Positions 15,743 through 24,533 of a DNA stretch of 64,000 bases are shown here, piece after piece; the first letter of the stretch is position 1, and each line of letters begins with the position of its first letter. Origin of the DNA: Phyllobacterium sophorae (lineage in GTDB: Bacteria; Pseudomonadota; Alphaproteobacteria; Rhizobiales; Rhizobiaceae); assembly GCF_003010965.1 (NCBI RefSeq), contig NZ_PGGM01000003.1:372001-436000 (forward strand), given 5' to 3'. The notes under the pieces were generated by a model that made no database searches, had not been told where the DNA came from, and saw only the letters and a list, made by a program, of their open reading frames with translations. The position numbers were made by a program, and so were the translations under genes.

Positions 15743-17308
15743 ATGAACAGCACGACGACTTACATCACTACCTCGATTCCATACGTCAATGCCGCACCGC
15801 ATGTTGGTTTTGCGCTCGAACTCGTGCAGGCCGATGCTTATGCTCGCCATTCCCGACTTCTCGGCAACGACGTCAGGTTTCAGTGCGGGACGGATGATAA
15901 TAGCCTGAAGAACGTCCGTGCAGCGGAGGCGGCGGGACGTCCCGTGGCCGACTTCGTCGGTGAAAATGCAGACCGCTTCGAAGAGCTTGGCAAGCGACTC
16001 CACATCTCAAACGATGCGTTCGTCCGCACATCCGCAGATTCAAGACATGCTGCCTGCGTTCATTCACTCTGGAACGCATGTGCGAAGAATGGCGACCTTT
16101 ATCGAAAGAGCTATGAGGGCTTTTATTGCGTGGGCTGTGAGCAGTTCTACGACCTAACGGATCTCGATGACGGCCGATGCCCGGAGCACGGTATCCCGCT
16201 TGAAGTCGTGAAGGAAGAAAACTGGTTCTTCCGCCTCTCCCGATATGGCAACCGTATCCTCCACCTGATCGAGACCGAGGAGCTTCAGGTCGTACCGGTT
16301 CACCGGCGAAACGAGATACTTGCCTTGCTCCGGCGCGGACTCGAGGACATCAGTGTGTCGCGCAGTGCGGAAAGGGCACGTGGCTGGGGAGTGCCCGTGC
16401 CCGGCAGCGACGAAGTTATCTATGTCTGGTTCGATGCCTTGGCGAACTACCTGACAGGGCTCGGCTATGGTTCCGACGAGGCGCTGTTCAGTCAATATTG
16501 GGCACGCCAAGGCGAGCGCACTCACTTCGTCGGAAAGGGGATATCCAAGTTCCATGCGATCTACTGGCCGGCGATACGCCTTTCCGCTGGCCTACCGCTG
16601 CCATCGTCGATCTACGTTCATGGCTACCTGACCGCCAACGGGCGGAAGATCGGGAAATCGGCCGGCAACGGCATCGATCCTGATGGCCTCGTGGAGTGCT
16701 ACCAGACTCCGGACGCATTGCGCTATTACCTGCTCCGCCATATCCGTTCGGCCGATGATGGGGATTTCTCCGAGGAACGGCTCGAGGCTGCGTGGTCGGG
16801 AGAACTCGGCGGGCAGCTTGGAAATCTCCTCAATCGGGTTCTCACATTACTGTCTTCGTCCTTCTCCGGTGTAACGCCAGCCGTTCCCAACAGTGTCCTT
16901 GTTCGCGAAGCAGCGCGCCTTCCCGAAAAGATCCTGGATGCCTTCGATAACTACGAACTTCACCTCGGCCTGACAGAAATCTTTTCCTATCTAGGGTCCG
17001 CGAACAGGGAGTTTACGCGGAAGGCGCCATGGTCTGATGCCAAGGCCTTGCTCGATGAACTCGATGAAACGGAACGAAAAATAATCTCCGATCGTCTTGG
17101 GGCAACTCTGGCGGAGCAGGTCTACGGCCTCGCCATCGTCGCTCGGTGTTTGCTCCCGTTTCTGCCTGAATCAGCTTCAAGGCTGCACGCGAAGCTGGGG
17201 ATATGGAGCCCGGCAAGGTATGACGCTCCACTCGTTGTTAGCGGAGTGGAGACATCTTCTGGAGGGATTCTCTTTCCGCGGCAGACGGTGGTGCGAACGA
17301 CGCCATGA
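15743..17308 (+). CDS. metG: Methionyl-tRNA synthetase (probable second, divergent copy)
   Basis: A 521-residue class I aminoacyl-tRNA synthetase. It has the HIGH-type signature as PYVNAAPHVGFA (HVGF, residues 20-23). A zinc-knuckle insertion carries YCVGCEQF and RCPEHG. The anticodon-region and KMSKS-type motif appears as GRKIGKSAGN (302-306). It ligates methionine to tRNA-Met. The departures from HIGH and KMSKS, and its place among accessory genes, suggest a second MetRS type rather than the housekeeping one; such copies can confer resistance to MetRS inhibitors, which is inference here. The start is ATG 15743 with AGAAGGATAGCC upstream, directly after the attenuator-like structure. Confidence 0.88.
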   Translation: MNSTTTYITTSIPYVNAAPHVGFALELVQADAYARHSRLLGNDVRFQCGTDDNSLKNVRAAEAAGRPVADFVGENADRFEELGKRLHISNDAFVRTSADSRHAACVHSLWNACAKNGDLYRKSYEGFYCVGCEQFYDLTDLDDGRCPEHGIPLEVVKEENWFFRLSRYGNRILHLIETEELQVVPVHRRNEILALLRRGLEDISVSRSAERARGWGVPVPGSDEVIYVWFDALANYLTGLGYGSDEALFSQYWARQGERTHFVGKGISKFHAIYWPAIRLSAGLPLPSSIYVHGYLTANGRKIGKSAGNGIDPDGLVECYQTPDALRYYLLRHIRSADDGDFSEERLEAAWSGELGGQLGNLLNRVLTLLSSSFSGVTPAVPNSVLVREAARLPEKILDAFDNYELHLGLTEIFSYLGSANREFTRKAPWSDAKALLDELDETERKIISDRLGATLAEQVYGLAIVARCLLPFLPESASRLHAKLGIWSPARYDAPLVVSGVETSSGGILFPRQTVVRTTP

Positions 17309-17448
17309 TTCAGCGCTGGTGTTTCCGGCAGGTGTCCGCGCCATGCGGGACCGCTATGGAATATCTTTGCCGGAGCGATTTCGTCGTCTTCGCTTCAGTC
17401 GGCTCTCACGCCCTCAGTGCAAGGAATGCTACTATCCTGCCCCGATCG

Positions 17449-18357
17449 TTAAAATAACTTGTCGGTATCCGACTTTCCCTCGCTAACGGACGGCGTTCCA
17501 AATCGTTCGATAAGCATCTCAGTGAGGGTTCGCACTTTTCGAGAGGGGTACTGGCCGGGCGGCCTCACCACGAAGATGCCGGCCGGCGGAATCGGATGAC
17601 GCGTCATGATTGGCACCAGCGCACCCGAACTAATATGATCCGCGACCAACGGCTCTGGCAGATAAGCGACCCCGACTCCGTCCAGAGCGGCCGCTACGAG
17701 AGACATTGCGTTATCGGCTATGAAGCGTCCCTGGGGCCGCACCGTGACGATCTCGTCGCCATCCATGAACTGCCACTTCTCTGCGTCCCGCATTACGACC
17801 TGATGCTTCACAATCTCGTCCGGTGTCTCGGGAGCACCGTGAGCCTCGATATAGGCAGGACTTGCAACCAGCTTGCCAAAGATCGGTCCGATACGTCTTG
17901 CGACGAGGTTCGAGTCCGACAGATGCCCCAGCCGGATTGCGCAATCAAAACCCTCTCCCACGAGATCAACGAAGCGATCAGTATAGGAAGAGAGGATTTG
18001 TAGCTGCGGGTGTTGGCTGGCCATCCGGGAGAGGACGGGAGCAAAACAGGTCGGACCAAATGACAATGGGGCGGCTACGCGCATTCGGCCTCGAAGCTTA
18101 CCGGCGGGCAGGATCGTTTCGCGGACCAGATCCAATTCAGCTGAGGTCCTGGCTGCGTAATCGCGGAACATGGCCCCTGCTTCCGTGAGCGCTATGCCAC
18201 GGGTCGTTCTTGCAAATAGCTGTGCGCCGAGTTGTTCTTCTAGCCTGGTGATCCGCCGGCTGACCATCGACTTGGAGATGCCCAGTCGCAGCGCTGCAGA
18301 TGATACTCCGCCCGCATCGGCAACTTCGACGAATATTCTTAGATCCTCAATTTCCAC
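17449..18357 (-). CDS. LysR-family regulator, paralogue A
   Basis: A 302-residue LysR protein of the CrgA/DmlR group. The start is assigned to GTG 18357 (reading EIEDLRIFVEVADAGGVSSA), behind AAGGAACGCTTT. The recognition region LRLGISKSMVSRRITRLEEQ is nearly the same in the LysR genes at 25718 and 28793. The effector domain includes GRMRVAAPLSFGPTCFAPVL and GFDCAIRLGHLSDSNLVARR. It is divergent from a hydrolase stub at about 18501, where the intact paralogue B faces an intact hydrolase. Confidence 0.9.
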   Translation of the reverse strand: MEIEDLRIFVEVADAGGVSSAALRLGISKSMVSRRITRLEEQLGAQLFARTTRGIALTEAGAMFRDYAARTSAELDLVRETILPAGKLRGRMRVAAPLSFGPTCFAPVLSRMASQHPQLQILSSYTDRFVDLVGEGFDCAIRLGHLSDSNLVARRIGPIFGKLVASPAYIEAHGAPETPDEIVKHQVVMRDAEKWQFMDGDEIVTVRPQGRFIADNAMSLVAAALDGVGVAYLPEPLVADHISSGALVPIMTRHPIPPAGIFVVRPPGQYPSRKVRTLTEMLIERFGTPSVSEGKSDTDKLF

Positions 18358-18360
18358 AAA

Positions 18361-18383
18361 GCGTTCCTTATTTTGCGACACGG
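18361..18383 (+). repeat. 23-bp cassette element, copy 2
   Basis: GCGTTCC (18361-18367), 7 bases, then GCGACACGG (18375-18383), directly upstream of the LysR A start. It differs from the consensus GCGTTCC-N7-GCGACACAG at one position. The 7-bp gap is kept exactly, although the gap bases differ between copies. Confidence 0.75.
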
Positions 18384-18500
18384 CTTCACACGACCGAAGA
18401 CTACCAAGGCAAAGAAGAGAATGACAACTTCGCTGCGGCTGACTCGCCCATGAGAGTATCCTCGCAACGTGCCTCACGAACATCAAATAGGATTTACTGC

Positions 18501-18545
18501 ATAATCTTTCGTAACGGCTTCACCTCGTTTCTCCGTCCATCGCAC
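18501..18545 (+). pseudogene. Isochorismatase-family hydrolase stub (first codons only)
   Basis: The sequence ATCTTTCGTAACGGCTTCAC (18504-18523) and the following bases code for IFRNGFTSFLRPS. This matches the start MTFRNGLDSLLRP of the hydrolase at 26832, with ATA (18501) in place of the start ATG. After about 13 codons the similarity ends and the porin leader begins. Distance from the 23-bp element to the start position (about 140 bp) equals that at the intact locus. Confidence 0.7.
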
Positions 18546-18634
18546 GCCGTACCAGTGGCAGACGGCGGCGATCACCCATGAAAAATTTAACACAGGATGT
18601 GGCCATGGGCCGAAGGCTGAAAGGCAAAGAGATG

Positions 18635-20107
18635 ATTGACCGACAGAAATACGCCGCCTCCTGTCTTTCAATAACGCTCGACCTCCGGTCCGAATCCAGA
18701 GCGCGGTTACTGCTGCTTTCGCTCGTCGCCTTCGCCTTCGCTCAATGGGACCACCGACCGGCATTGGCGGATGATTTTCGCTTTGAGCACGAGAGGCCTT
18801 CGATGAAAGCCGACCGGTCGCGGGAGGACTGGTCGCTTCTCGCAGATCCGAAACTGCGGACTCAGCCGCTGGACAGCCTTAAATACATTCCGTTGTTTTC
18901 TTCCAATCCCGACAGCTACATCTCGCTCGGGCTCAATCTGCGCGAAATCTTCGAAGTCAGTGATACGCCAGCTTTCGGAACCGTACGTGCGAATCCCGGA
19001 GACTCCTACTGGTTACAGCGCGCGCAGTTCCATATCGACGCCCACCTGAATGAAAACTGGCAAGTGTTCACGCAGTTCGAGGATGTGCGTGCGTTCGACA
19101 AGACGGTGGTCGGCCCGAACGACGCAAACCGGTTTGACCTTCGGCAAGCATTCATCGGCTATACGCAAGAGACCGACAGCGGAACGTTCAGGGCAAGGGT
19201 CGGCCGTCAAGACTTTGCGTTTGACCTTGAGCGGTTCGTTTCGACGCGCGATGGGCCGAATGTCCGCCAGTCATTCGATGCTGTCTGGGCCGGGTGGGAG
19301 ACGGATGCATGGCGCTTTTATGGTCTTGTCAGCCGGCCCGTCCAGTATCGCGATGACCGCCCTTTCGATGATCGATCGAGCGGCGATGCAATGTTCAGCG
19401 GGGCTCGCGTGGAGCGGCAGCTGTCGCCGGATATCGAGGCCTCTGCCTATTACGCGCTTTATCAGCGCAAGGACGCCACTTTTCTCACCACGTCGGGTGA
19501 GGAGGACAGGCATATCCTCAATATCCGGACAGCCGGCAAATATGCCGGTTTCGACTGGGATGCGGAAGCGATGGGACAGGTTGGCAAGGTCGGTTCGACC
19601 GACATTCTGGCTTGGGCCGTTGGTGCGAGGACCGGCTACACCTTCGAGAATGCCAGCTGGTCGCCGCGGATCGGTCTGCAGTTCGACGTGGCGTCGGGCG
19701 ACCGGGACGCAAGTGATGGCACGCTTGGCACTTTCAATCCGCTGTTTCCAAACGGCTTTTATTTCTCGCTAGGCGGCCATACCGGATACGCCAACCTCGT
19801 TCACATCAAACCATCGGTCACCGTTCAGCCGATAGAAGACCTGACCCTGATGGCCGGGGTCGGACTGCTCTGGCGACAGACGACACAGGACGCCGTCTAC
19901 ACCCTGCCAAGCATTCCCGTGGCTGGCACGGCGGGTCAGGGGTCGGCATGGACCGGAGCCTATTTGCAGGTCAGGGTGGACTACCGCTTCAATCCCAATC
20001 TCACGGGGTCGCTGGAGGCCGTCCATTATCAGGTCGGCTCGGCGCTTCGCGAAGCCGGAGGCACTGACAGCAACTATGTTCGAGCGGAATTGAAATACTC
20101 ATGGTAG
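18635..20107 (+). CDS. Alginate-export-type outer membrane porin
   Basis: A beta-barrel outer membrane protein of the alginate export/porin-like family. It has a signal-like stretch RARLLLLSLVAFAFA followed by a likely cut near ALA-DDF. Alternating aromatic strands follow (YWLQRAQFHIDAHLNENWQVFTQF read in parts) and the C-terminus is AELKYSW. Family members, about 450-500 residues, mediate passage of anionic solutes or polymers. The start is uncertain: ATG 18635 (MIDRQKYA, GAAAGGCAAAGAG upstream) gives 490 residues, while ATG 18578 would add 19. It follows the hydrolase stub, so it may have inherited that regulatory region. Confidence 0.82.
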   Translation: MDRQKYAASCLSITLDLRSESRARLLLLSLVAFAFAQWDHRPALADDFRFEHERPSMKADRSREDWSLLADPKLRTQPLDSLKYIPLFSSNPDSYISLGLNLREIFEVSDTPAFGTVRANPGDSYWLQRAQFHIDAHLNENWQVFTQFEDVRAFDKTVVGPNDANRFDLRQAFIGYTQETDSGTFRARVGRQDFAFDLERFVSTRDGPNVRQSFDAVWAGWETDAWRFYGLVSRPVQYRDDRPFDDRSSGDAMFSGARVERQLSPDIEASAYYALYQRKDATFLTTSGEEDRHILNIRTAGKYAGFDWDAEAMGQVGKVGSTDILAWAVGARTGYTFENASWSPRIGLQFDVASGDRDASDGTLGTFNPLFPNGFYFSLGGHTGYANLVHIKPSVTVQPIEDLTLMAGVGLLWRQTTQDAVYTLPSIPVAGTAGQGSAWTGAYLQVRVDYRFNPNLTGSLEAVHYQVGSALREAGGTDSNYVRAELKYSW

Positions 20108-20254
20108 CGAATGCACAGCCCTACGCACCAACGCCGCCTTTCGCCGTGCCGGACATTCAGGGGCGATGGATCGGTCGTCTGATATGCAAGACGCGGTGCT
20201 GTACGATGAGGAAAGCCGGGTAGGATTCTTGGGCCGATATCGCAGCACCCATTC

Positions 20255-20671
20255 TCAGGACGCCGATTGAAACAACTCGACCAGCATCCTGTCATTGTCT
20301 CGGATGTAAGCGAAACGATCGCCGGAATTGTTGGGGACGGAGGACGGCGGTATGACGATTTCAACACCCTTAGCCGCCAGCGCGGGTATGGTCTCTTCCA
20401 GATCATCGACATTGAGCGCGAAATGGTTGACGCCACCGCGTTTCAGGAGTGTTTCCATTTCTTCTCGCTCGCTCGCCATCGGGGCAGCACCTTCGACTTG
20501 AAAGATTTCGAGCCGAGCTTCGCCGCGAACGAGCATGGCCACCTGCGCGCCAGGCAAGGTGAAACTGTACTGGTGCTCGAACCCAAGCTTATCTCGATAC
20601 CAGTCAAGGCTAGCCTGCAGCTCGTTGACGACGACACCAACATGATGAAGGCGACGGACGAAATCTTCCAT
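20255..20671 (-). CDS. VOC-family (glyoxalase/dioxygenase superfamily) protein
   Basis: A 138-residue vicinal-oxygen-chelate protein. The first repeat opens RRLHHVGVVVNELQASLDWY and the second holds GGVNHFALNVDDLEETIPAL with a closing MLVELFQSAS. Possible metal ligands are His (LHHVGV), His (VNHFAL) and Glu (LVELFQ), as in methylmalonyl-CoA epimerase and glyoxalase I. The start ATG 20671 has AGGAAATCAC upstream. Substrate is not assigned. Confidence 0.88.
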   Translation of the reverse strand: MEDFVRRLHHVGVVVNELQASLDWYRDKLGFEHQYSFTLPGAQVAMLVRGEARLEIFQVEGAAPMASEREEMETLLKRGGVNHFALNVDDLEETIPALAAKGVEIVIPPSSVPNNSGDRFAYIRDNDRMLVELFQSAS

Positions 20672-20887
20672 GTGATTTCCTGAGTTTTATTTTTCTCGCT
20701 TCAGATCCGATTCGAACCACCGTTATTATGGTTGCGGCAGTAAGTGCCCTGCCGGAAAGGACCGCCTTCATTAGAATTTCATGGCGTGGAGGTTAGTCCT
20801 GCATGGGCGAGCAGCATAGTCTCTCCAAATGCGAAACGTTGTTGCAAAACGTCGAACGGCAAGCCCATCAAGGATGTCATGGCCCAT

Positions 20888-21310
20888 TCTGGGAAGCACT
20901 CCCAATCGGGCGCCGCGGCCCTTCCGGGCGTCGGCGTCATGGGCATGTTGCGCTTCGCCCGCTTCACAGGCGGACAGTTCTGGATCGGGGACTATGGCGA
21001 TCCAGGGAAGGAAGCCGACTTCCGCAATTTCCTGTCCTATTCGCCCTATCACACGATCCGCTCGGGCACGCCCTATCCGGCGATCCTGGTCACGACGGCT
21101 GATACCGACGACCGCGCCGTGCCGGTCCACAGCTTCAAATATGTCGCGGCGCTCCAAGCCGCAAAGCTCGGCGATAAGCCGCGGATCCTGCGGGTCGACA
21201 AGCGGACCCGCCATGGCGCCGGGAAGCCCACCGGCAAGGCGATCGACGAGATCGCCGACCCTTGGGCGTTCGCCGCGCATTGGACCGGCCTCCACTCTAC
21301 GACGGCGGTG
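20888..21310 (+). pseudogene. Prolyl oligopeptidase (S9) C-terminal remnant
   Basis: The frame contains AAALPGVGVMGMLRF, YSPYHTIRSGTPYPAILV, TTADTDDRAVPVHSFKY and RTRHGAGKPT. These correspond to the C-terminal catalytic region of prolyl oligopeptidases, including the Asp (DTDD) and His (RHGAGK) of the triad. The N-terminal propeller and the Ser-bearing GGSNGG segment are missing. The frame runs out into unrelated sequence after AAHWTGL. The fragment is about 130 residues of a usual 680-720. Confidence 0.8.
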
Positions 21311-21424
21311 ACCGCTTGGCGGAGCAACCCCTCATCGTCAGCGCGGCAGTGCTGGGCTAGGAGATCCACGATCATCCGCGGGTGGAGCGACGGTTAGCCC
21401 CGGCATACAGAAGATTGAGCGCAG

Positions 21425-22165
21425 TCATGCTATCGCGCCCCCATCGGCGGTGAGGATGGCGCCCGTAATCAGGCTCGCGGCAGGACTTGCAAGAAAGACC
21501 ACAAGGTTCGCGATTTCGCGTGGCTCGCCGAAACGCCCCAGCGACGTGAGGCCCCGCTGGAAGTCAGCGGCCGCACCGTCCGCCGGATTTGCGTCGGTAT
21601 CCACCGATCCGGGCTGCACTAGGTTTACGGTAATGCCGTTCGGACCAAGTTCGCGCGACAGCCCGCGGGTGAAAGAGGTGAGTGCTGCCTTGGACATCGC
21701 ATAAGCCGTTACGCCCGGGAAGGGAACCCGCTCGCCGAGACCCGATCCGATAGAGATGATGCGCCCGCCAGCGGAAAGATGCGGAATGACAGCCTTCGCG
21801 AACAGCACCGGCGCTCGCACGTTGACGTCCATCAATGTTTGATACTCAGCCACATCAAGGTCGGCGATCGTTCCGGAGTGGCCAATTGCCGCGCTGTTGA
21901 CGAGGATATCGAGACCGCCAAGCGCCGTGATGGCATCGCTGGCTGCGCGCGTGATCGCCTCAGGATCGGCACTGTCGGCTTGAATAGCAACCACGCGACG
22001 CCCCGTACTCTCGATGGATTTGGCCACCGTGTCAGCTTTTTCAGCCGAGCGCTGGTACGTAATCGCCACGTCAGCGCCGTTCTCGGCCAATGCCAATGCG
22101 ATCGCGGCACCGATGCCCCGCGACCCTCCGGTTACCAATGCACGTTTCCCGTTCAGATTAATCAT
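21425..22165 (-). CDS. SDR-family oxidoreductase (FabG-like)
   Basis: A 246-residue short-chain dehydrogenase: cofactor loop VTGGSRGIGAAIA, NAD(P) loop ILVNSAAIG (variant of NNAG), catalytic Ser in IISIGSGLG, Tyr-Lys in AYAMSKAAL, and the usual C-terminal TADGGAIA. It resembles 3-oxoacyl-ACP reductase-type proteins. The start is ATG 22165 behind GAAAAGGAAGAACAA; a longer frame upstream lacks support. Substrate unknown. Confidence 0.9.
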   Translation of the reverse strand: MINLNGKRALVTGGSRGIGAAIALALAENGADVAITYQRSAEKADTVAKSIESTGRRVVAIQADSADPEAITRAASDAITALGGLDILVNSAAIGHSGTIADLDVAEYQTLMDVNVRAPVLFAKAVIPHLSAGGRIISIGSGLGERVPFPGVTAYAMSKAALTSFTRGLSRELGPNGITVNLVQPGSVDTDANPADGAAADFQRGLTSLGRFGEPREIANLVVFLASPAASLITGAILTADGGAIA

Positions 22166-22334
22166 TTGTTCTTCCTTTTCTAGGTAGTCGACCCAAGCCC
22201 AAGTGGTTTGCACAAGATGCGACAGGCGCTCGACCGCCTGTCTCGCCAACTTAATGTTCTCCAGTAACGACTCTTAGTATCGAGAAGTGCTGAACTGTGT
22301 TGCAAAGTGCGGAACGTCGGGCGAAGCCGTAGCG

Positions 22335-23168
22335 TCAAGCCCGCAGCGCACGGAGCAGACCTTCCAGATTTCGTTCGCCTTCCCTGGTCTGAGCTCCCGC
22401 GTTGAGCCCACCCCGGATGAGCCTCTCGGCCGCAGGACGTGCGAACAGCCCGGCCCAGGCGTCGTGTTCGCGACTGAAGCCTTCCCGCAAGTCTGCGGGT
22501 GGAATCGCCTGCTTGGCGGCGGCGATGACGCCTTCGGGCAACGCCGCAATGTTCCGCGCCAACTGGTCGACGAAGCCATCAAGCTCCGAGGCCGGCACTG
22601 CCCGGTTGATCCATCCGTAGCGCTCCGCTGTCGCCGCGTCGATGAGATCGGCGCCAAGGATTATTTCAAGAGCCCGGCCTCGCGTCATCCGGCCGGAAAG
22701 ATATTGCGTGGCGCCGCCGCCCGGCGTGATGCCCATCAACGCCTCGCATTGGGCAAGTCCCGCCCGGCCTTCGGCGGCAAATGCCATGTCGGCAGCAGCG
22801 ACGAACTCGGCACCGCCGCCGCGTGCCAGGCCAGCAAGTTTGACGATCGTCACCTGCGGCTGCTCGCGCAGAAGTTCGCCGAACGCCTGGAACGGGTTGA
22901 GGCCTTCCGGAGCCTCGCGGGCAATCCCGTCGAAGGCATGCGGGTCATCGATCAATGTCATGTCGACATGGGCAATGAAGAACTCCGGATCCGCGCTCTG
23001 GAAAACCAGCACGCGGATGTCCGGATCATTGCGAACTGAAAGGAGAAAACGGCGAATCTCGTCCATCAACGGAACATCGAGAACGTTTACCGGCGGATTG
23101 TCGATCGTGGTCGTGGCTATACCGTCTGCCCGGGAAATCCGCAGCCGGCTGAAATCTTTGTCTGTCAT
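22335..23168 (-). CDS. Enoyl-CoA hydratase/isomerase (crotonase) family protein
   Basis: A 277-residue crotonase-fold protein. It shows the substrate-binding ATTTIDNPPVNVLDVPLMDE block and an oxyanion-hole region (LAGLARGGGAEFVAAADMAF). ALMGITPGGGATQYLSGRM follows. Members hydrate, isomerise or cleave acyl-CoA thioesters. The GGGAEF loop differs from the canonical GGGxEL, so the reaction is left open. The start ATG 23168 (MTDKDF) is preferred; ATG 23177 is an alternative. It is divergent from the HxlR regulator at 23295, which probably represses it. Confidence 0.86.
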   Translation of the reverse strand: MTDKDFSRLRISRADGIATTTIDNPPVNVLDVPLMDEIRRFLLSVRNDPDIRVLVFQSADPEFFIAHVDMTLIDDPHAFDGIAREAPEGLNPFQAFGELLREQPQVTIVKLAGLARGGGAEFVAAADMAFAAEGRAGLAQCEALMGITPGGGATQYLSGRMTRGRALEIILGADLIDAATAERYGWINRAVPASELDGFVDQLARNIAALPEGVIAAAKQAIPPADLREGFSREHDAWAGLFARPAAERLIRGGLNAGAQTREGERNLEGLLRALRA

Positions 23169-23218
23169 ACGTAGCATCTCTGTTCTTCGGGAAACTCTGG
23201 CGCTGATCTTCCGCGCCA

Positions 23219-23254
23219 TTGACTTTAAAGTATTCATTGCATACCTAGCGTCAA
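23219..23254. promoter_or_regulatory. Facing -35-like boxes around a palindrome, crotonase/HxlR intergenic region
   Basis: TTGACT (23219-23224) on the plus strand faces TTGACG on the minus strand (23249-23254). Between them lies a perfect inverted repeat, GTAT-N7-ATAC, at 23230-23244. The two -35-like boxes would drive the divergent genes through overlapping DNA. A regulator on the palindrome would block both. HxlR proteins commonly control a divergent gene, so this is the likely operator. Confidence 0.45.
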
Positions 23255-23294
23255 TTACGCACCTGAAGCATCCCAGGGATGCGGGAGGATACCA

Positions 23295-23681
23295 ATGGAT
23301 GAACCAGCACGTGAAAATGATCCGGTCTACCGTGCAGACTGCCCGAGCCGCGTAATCCTCGACCAGATCGCCGACAAATGGTCGATGATGGTGCTTGCGG
23401 TGCTCAGCGAGCCCCGTCGCTTCAATGCGATCAAGCGCCGCCTAGATGGCGTCACACAACGCGTGCTGACGCAGACGCTGCGCAAGCTTGAGCGCAACGG
23501 CATGGTGACGCGCAGGGTTCTGGACGGGCGCGTGCTGGGCGTCGAATATGCGCTGACGCCGCTCGGCCGGTCGCTGCAGGGGCCGTTCTCGATCCTGTTC
23601 GACTGGACTGTTGAGAACATCACTGTGATTCAGGACTGCCAGCGCAGCTACGATGCGCGCGAAGATCAGGCAGCGGCCTGA
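23295..23681 (+). CDS. HxlR-family transcriptional regulator
   Basis: A 128-residue winged-helix HxlR protein. Near the N-terminus a Cys (YRADCPSRVILDQIADKWSM) is followed by the MarR-like DNA-binding region FNAIKRRLDGVTQRVLTQTL and the wing LDGRVLGVEYALTPLGRSL. In this family the N-terminal Cys often senses electrophiles or quinones. The start ATG 23295 has GGGAGGATACC upstream. It is divergent from the crotonase gene, with a likely shared operator. Confidence 0.92.
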   Translation: MDEPARENDPVYRADCPSRVILDQIADKWSMMVLAVLSEPRRFNAIKRRLDGVTQRVLTQTLRKLERNGMVTRRVLDGRVLGVEYALTPLGRSLQGPFSILFDWTVENITVIQDCQRSYDAREDQAAA

Positions 23682-23849
23682 ACGGTGGGCGGTGCGAACA
23701 GGAAGTTCACCCATGTAGTCTCGAATGCAGTCACTCCTCACTTTAACAACATTCGGACGACCCACGTCGAAGGCAGTACGGATGTGGCGATTTCTCTCAG
23801 CACTTACCTCGGATGAGATTTCCGCTCAGATCTTTCAGAACTTGATAAT

Positions 23850-24461
23850 TTATAGTGCAACCATTCCGCCACCAATCAGCGATGCAAAGACCTCGACGGC
23901 TTCCCTCTGGTGCAAAGTCTGACGCACTACAGCCGACGAAAGCGCTTCTCCCGCGCCAACGAAGCCAATGCAACGCTTCTCTAGATCCCCCGCCGATAGA
24001 GTGTCGAAGGGCTTAAGGACTGCAGCGAACATCTGGACTGAGTTGTCGAGCAATTCCTGAAATACGACGGCTTTTTCCTCGCTCCCGGTTAAAGCTGCGC
24101 CGACGGCTTGAAATTCATCCGTCATGTCAGCAGCGCAGCGGATGTAAGCTTCCGCCAGCAAACGAATGGTTTCCTCCAAGCTCCGCCCACCGGCTGCCAT
24201 CGCGGTTCGAAACGCCCTCACCCGCTCGTCATCAATCCACCGGTAAAGCTCGATGAGCAGACCTGAACGGGTGCCAAAATGTTCGTACACCACCGGTTTC
24301 GAGATTCCGGCACAGGAGGCAAGATTGCCCAGCGTCAGACGGTCTGCGCCTTCATCGCGGACGATCAACAACGCAGTATCGAGTAGTTGCCGTCGTCTCT
24401 CTCCTTTCGAAAGCCTACGTGATGAGGTCTGTATGCCAACGTGATTGGGAGTGCCTGTCAC
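23850..24461 (-). CDS. TetR-family transcriptional regulator
   Basis: A 203-residue TetR protein. The DNA-binding domain reads RRRQLLDTALLIVRDEGA, then LTLGNLASCAGISKPVVYEH with the FGTRSGLL end of the third helix. The helical C-terminal ligand domain is typical and unassigned. It is divergent from the oxidoreductase at 24534. The gap between them holds three nested perfect palindromes, the expected operator. Confidence 0.92.
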   Translation of the reverse strand: MTGTPNHVGIQTSSRRLSKGERRRQLLDTALLIVRDEGADRLTLGNLASCAGISKPVVYEHFGTRSGLLIELYRWIDDERVRAFRTAMAAGGRSLEETIRLLAEAYIRCAADMTDEFQAVGAALTGSEEKAVVFQELLDNSVQMFAAVLKPFDTLSAGDLEKRCIGFVGAGEALSSAVVRQTLHQREAVEVFASLIGGGMVAL

Positions 24462-24480
24462 TGTCGAGTCCTTGCAAAGC

Positions 24481-24513
24481 CTACTTTTAGTAGGTATAAC
24501 CTACCATTTGTAG
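24481..24513. promoter_or_regulatory. Nested TetR operator palindromes
   Basis: Three overlapping perfect palindromes fill 33 bp: CTACT-TTT-AGTAG (24481-24493), GTAGGT-ATA-ACCTAC (24490-24504) and CTAC-CATTT-GTAG (24501-24513). They lie between the TetR start (24461) and the oxidoreductase start (24534). The middle one has the TetR-like two-arm form; the outer two repeat its CTAC/GTAG half-sites. Cooperative binding by two dimers is possible. Confidence 0.65.
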
Positions 24514-24533
24514 GGTACCCCAAGTGAGGACAT

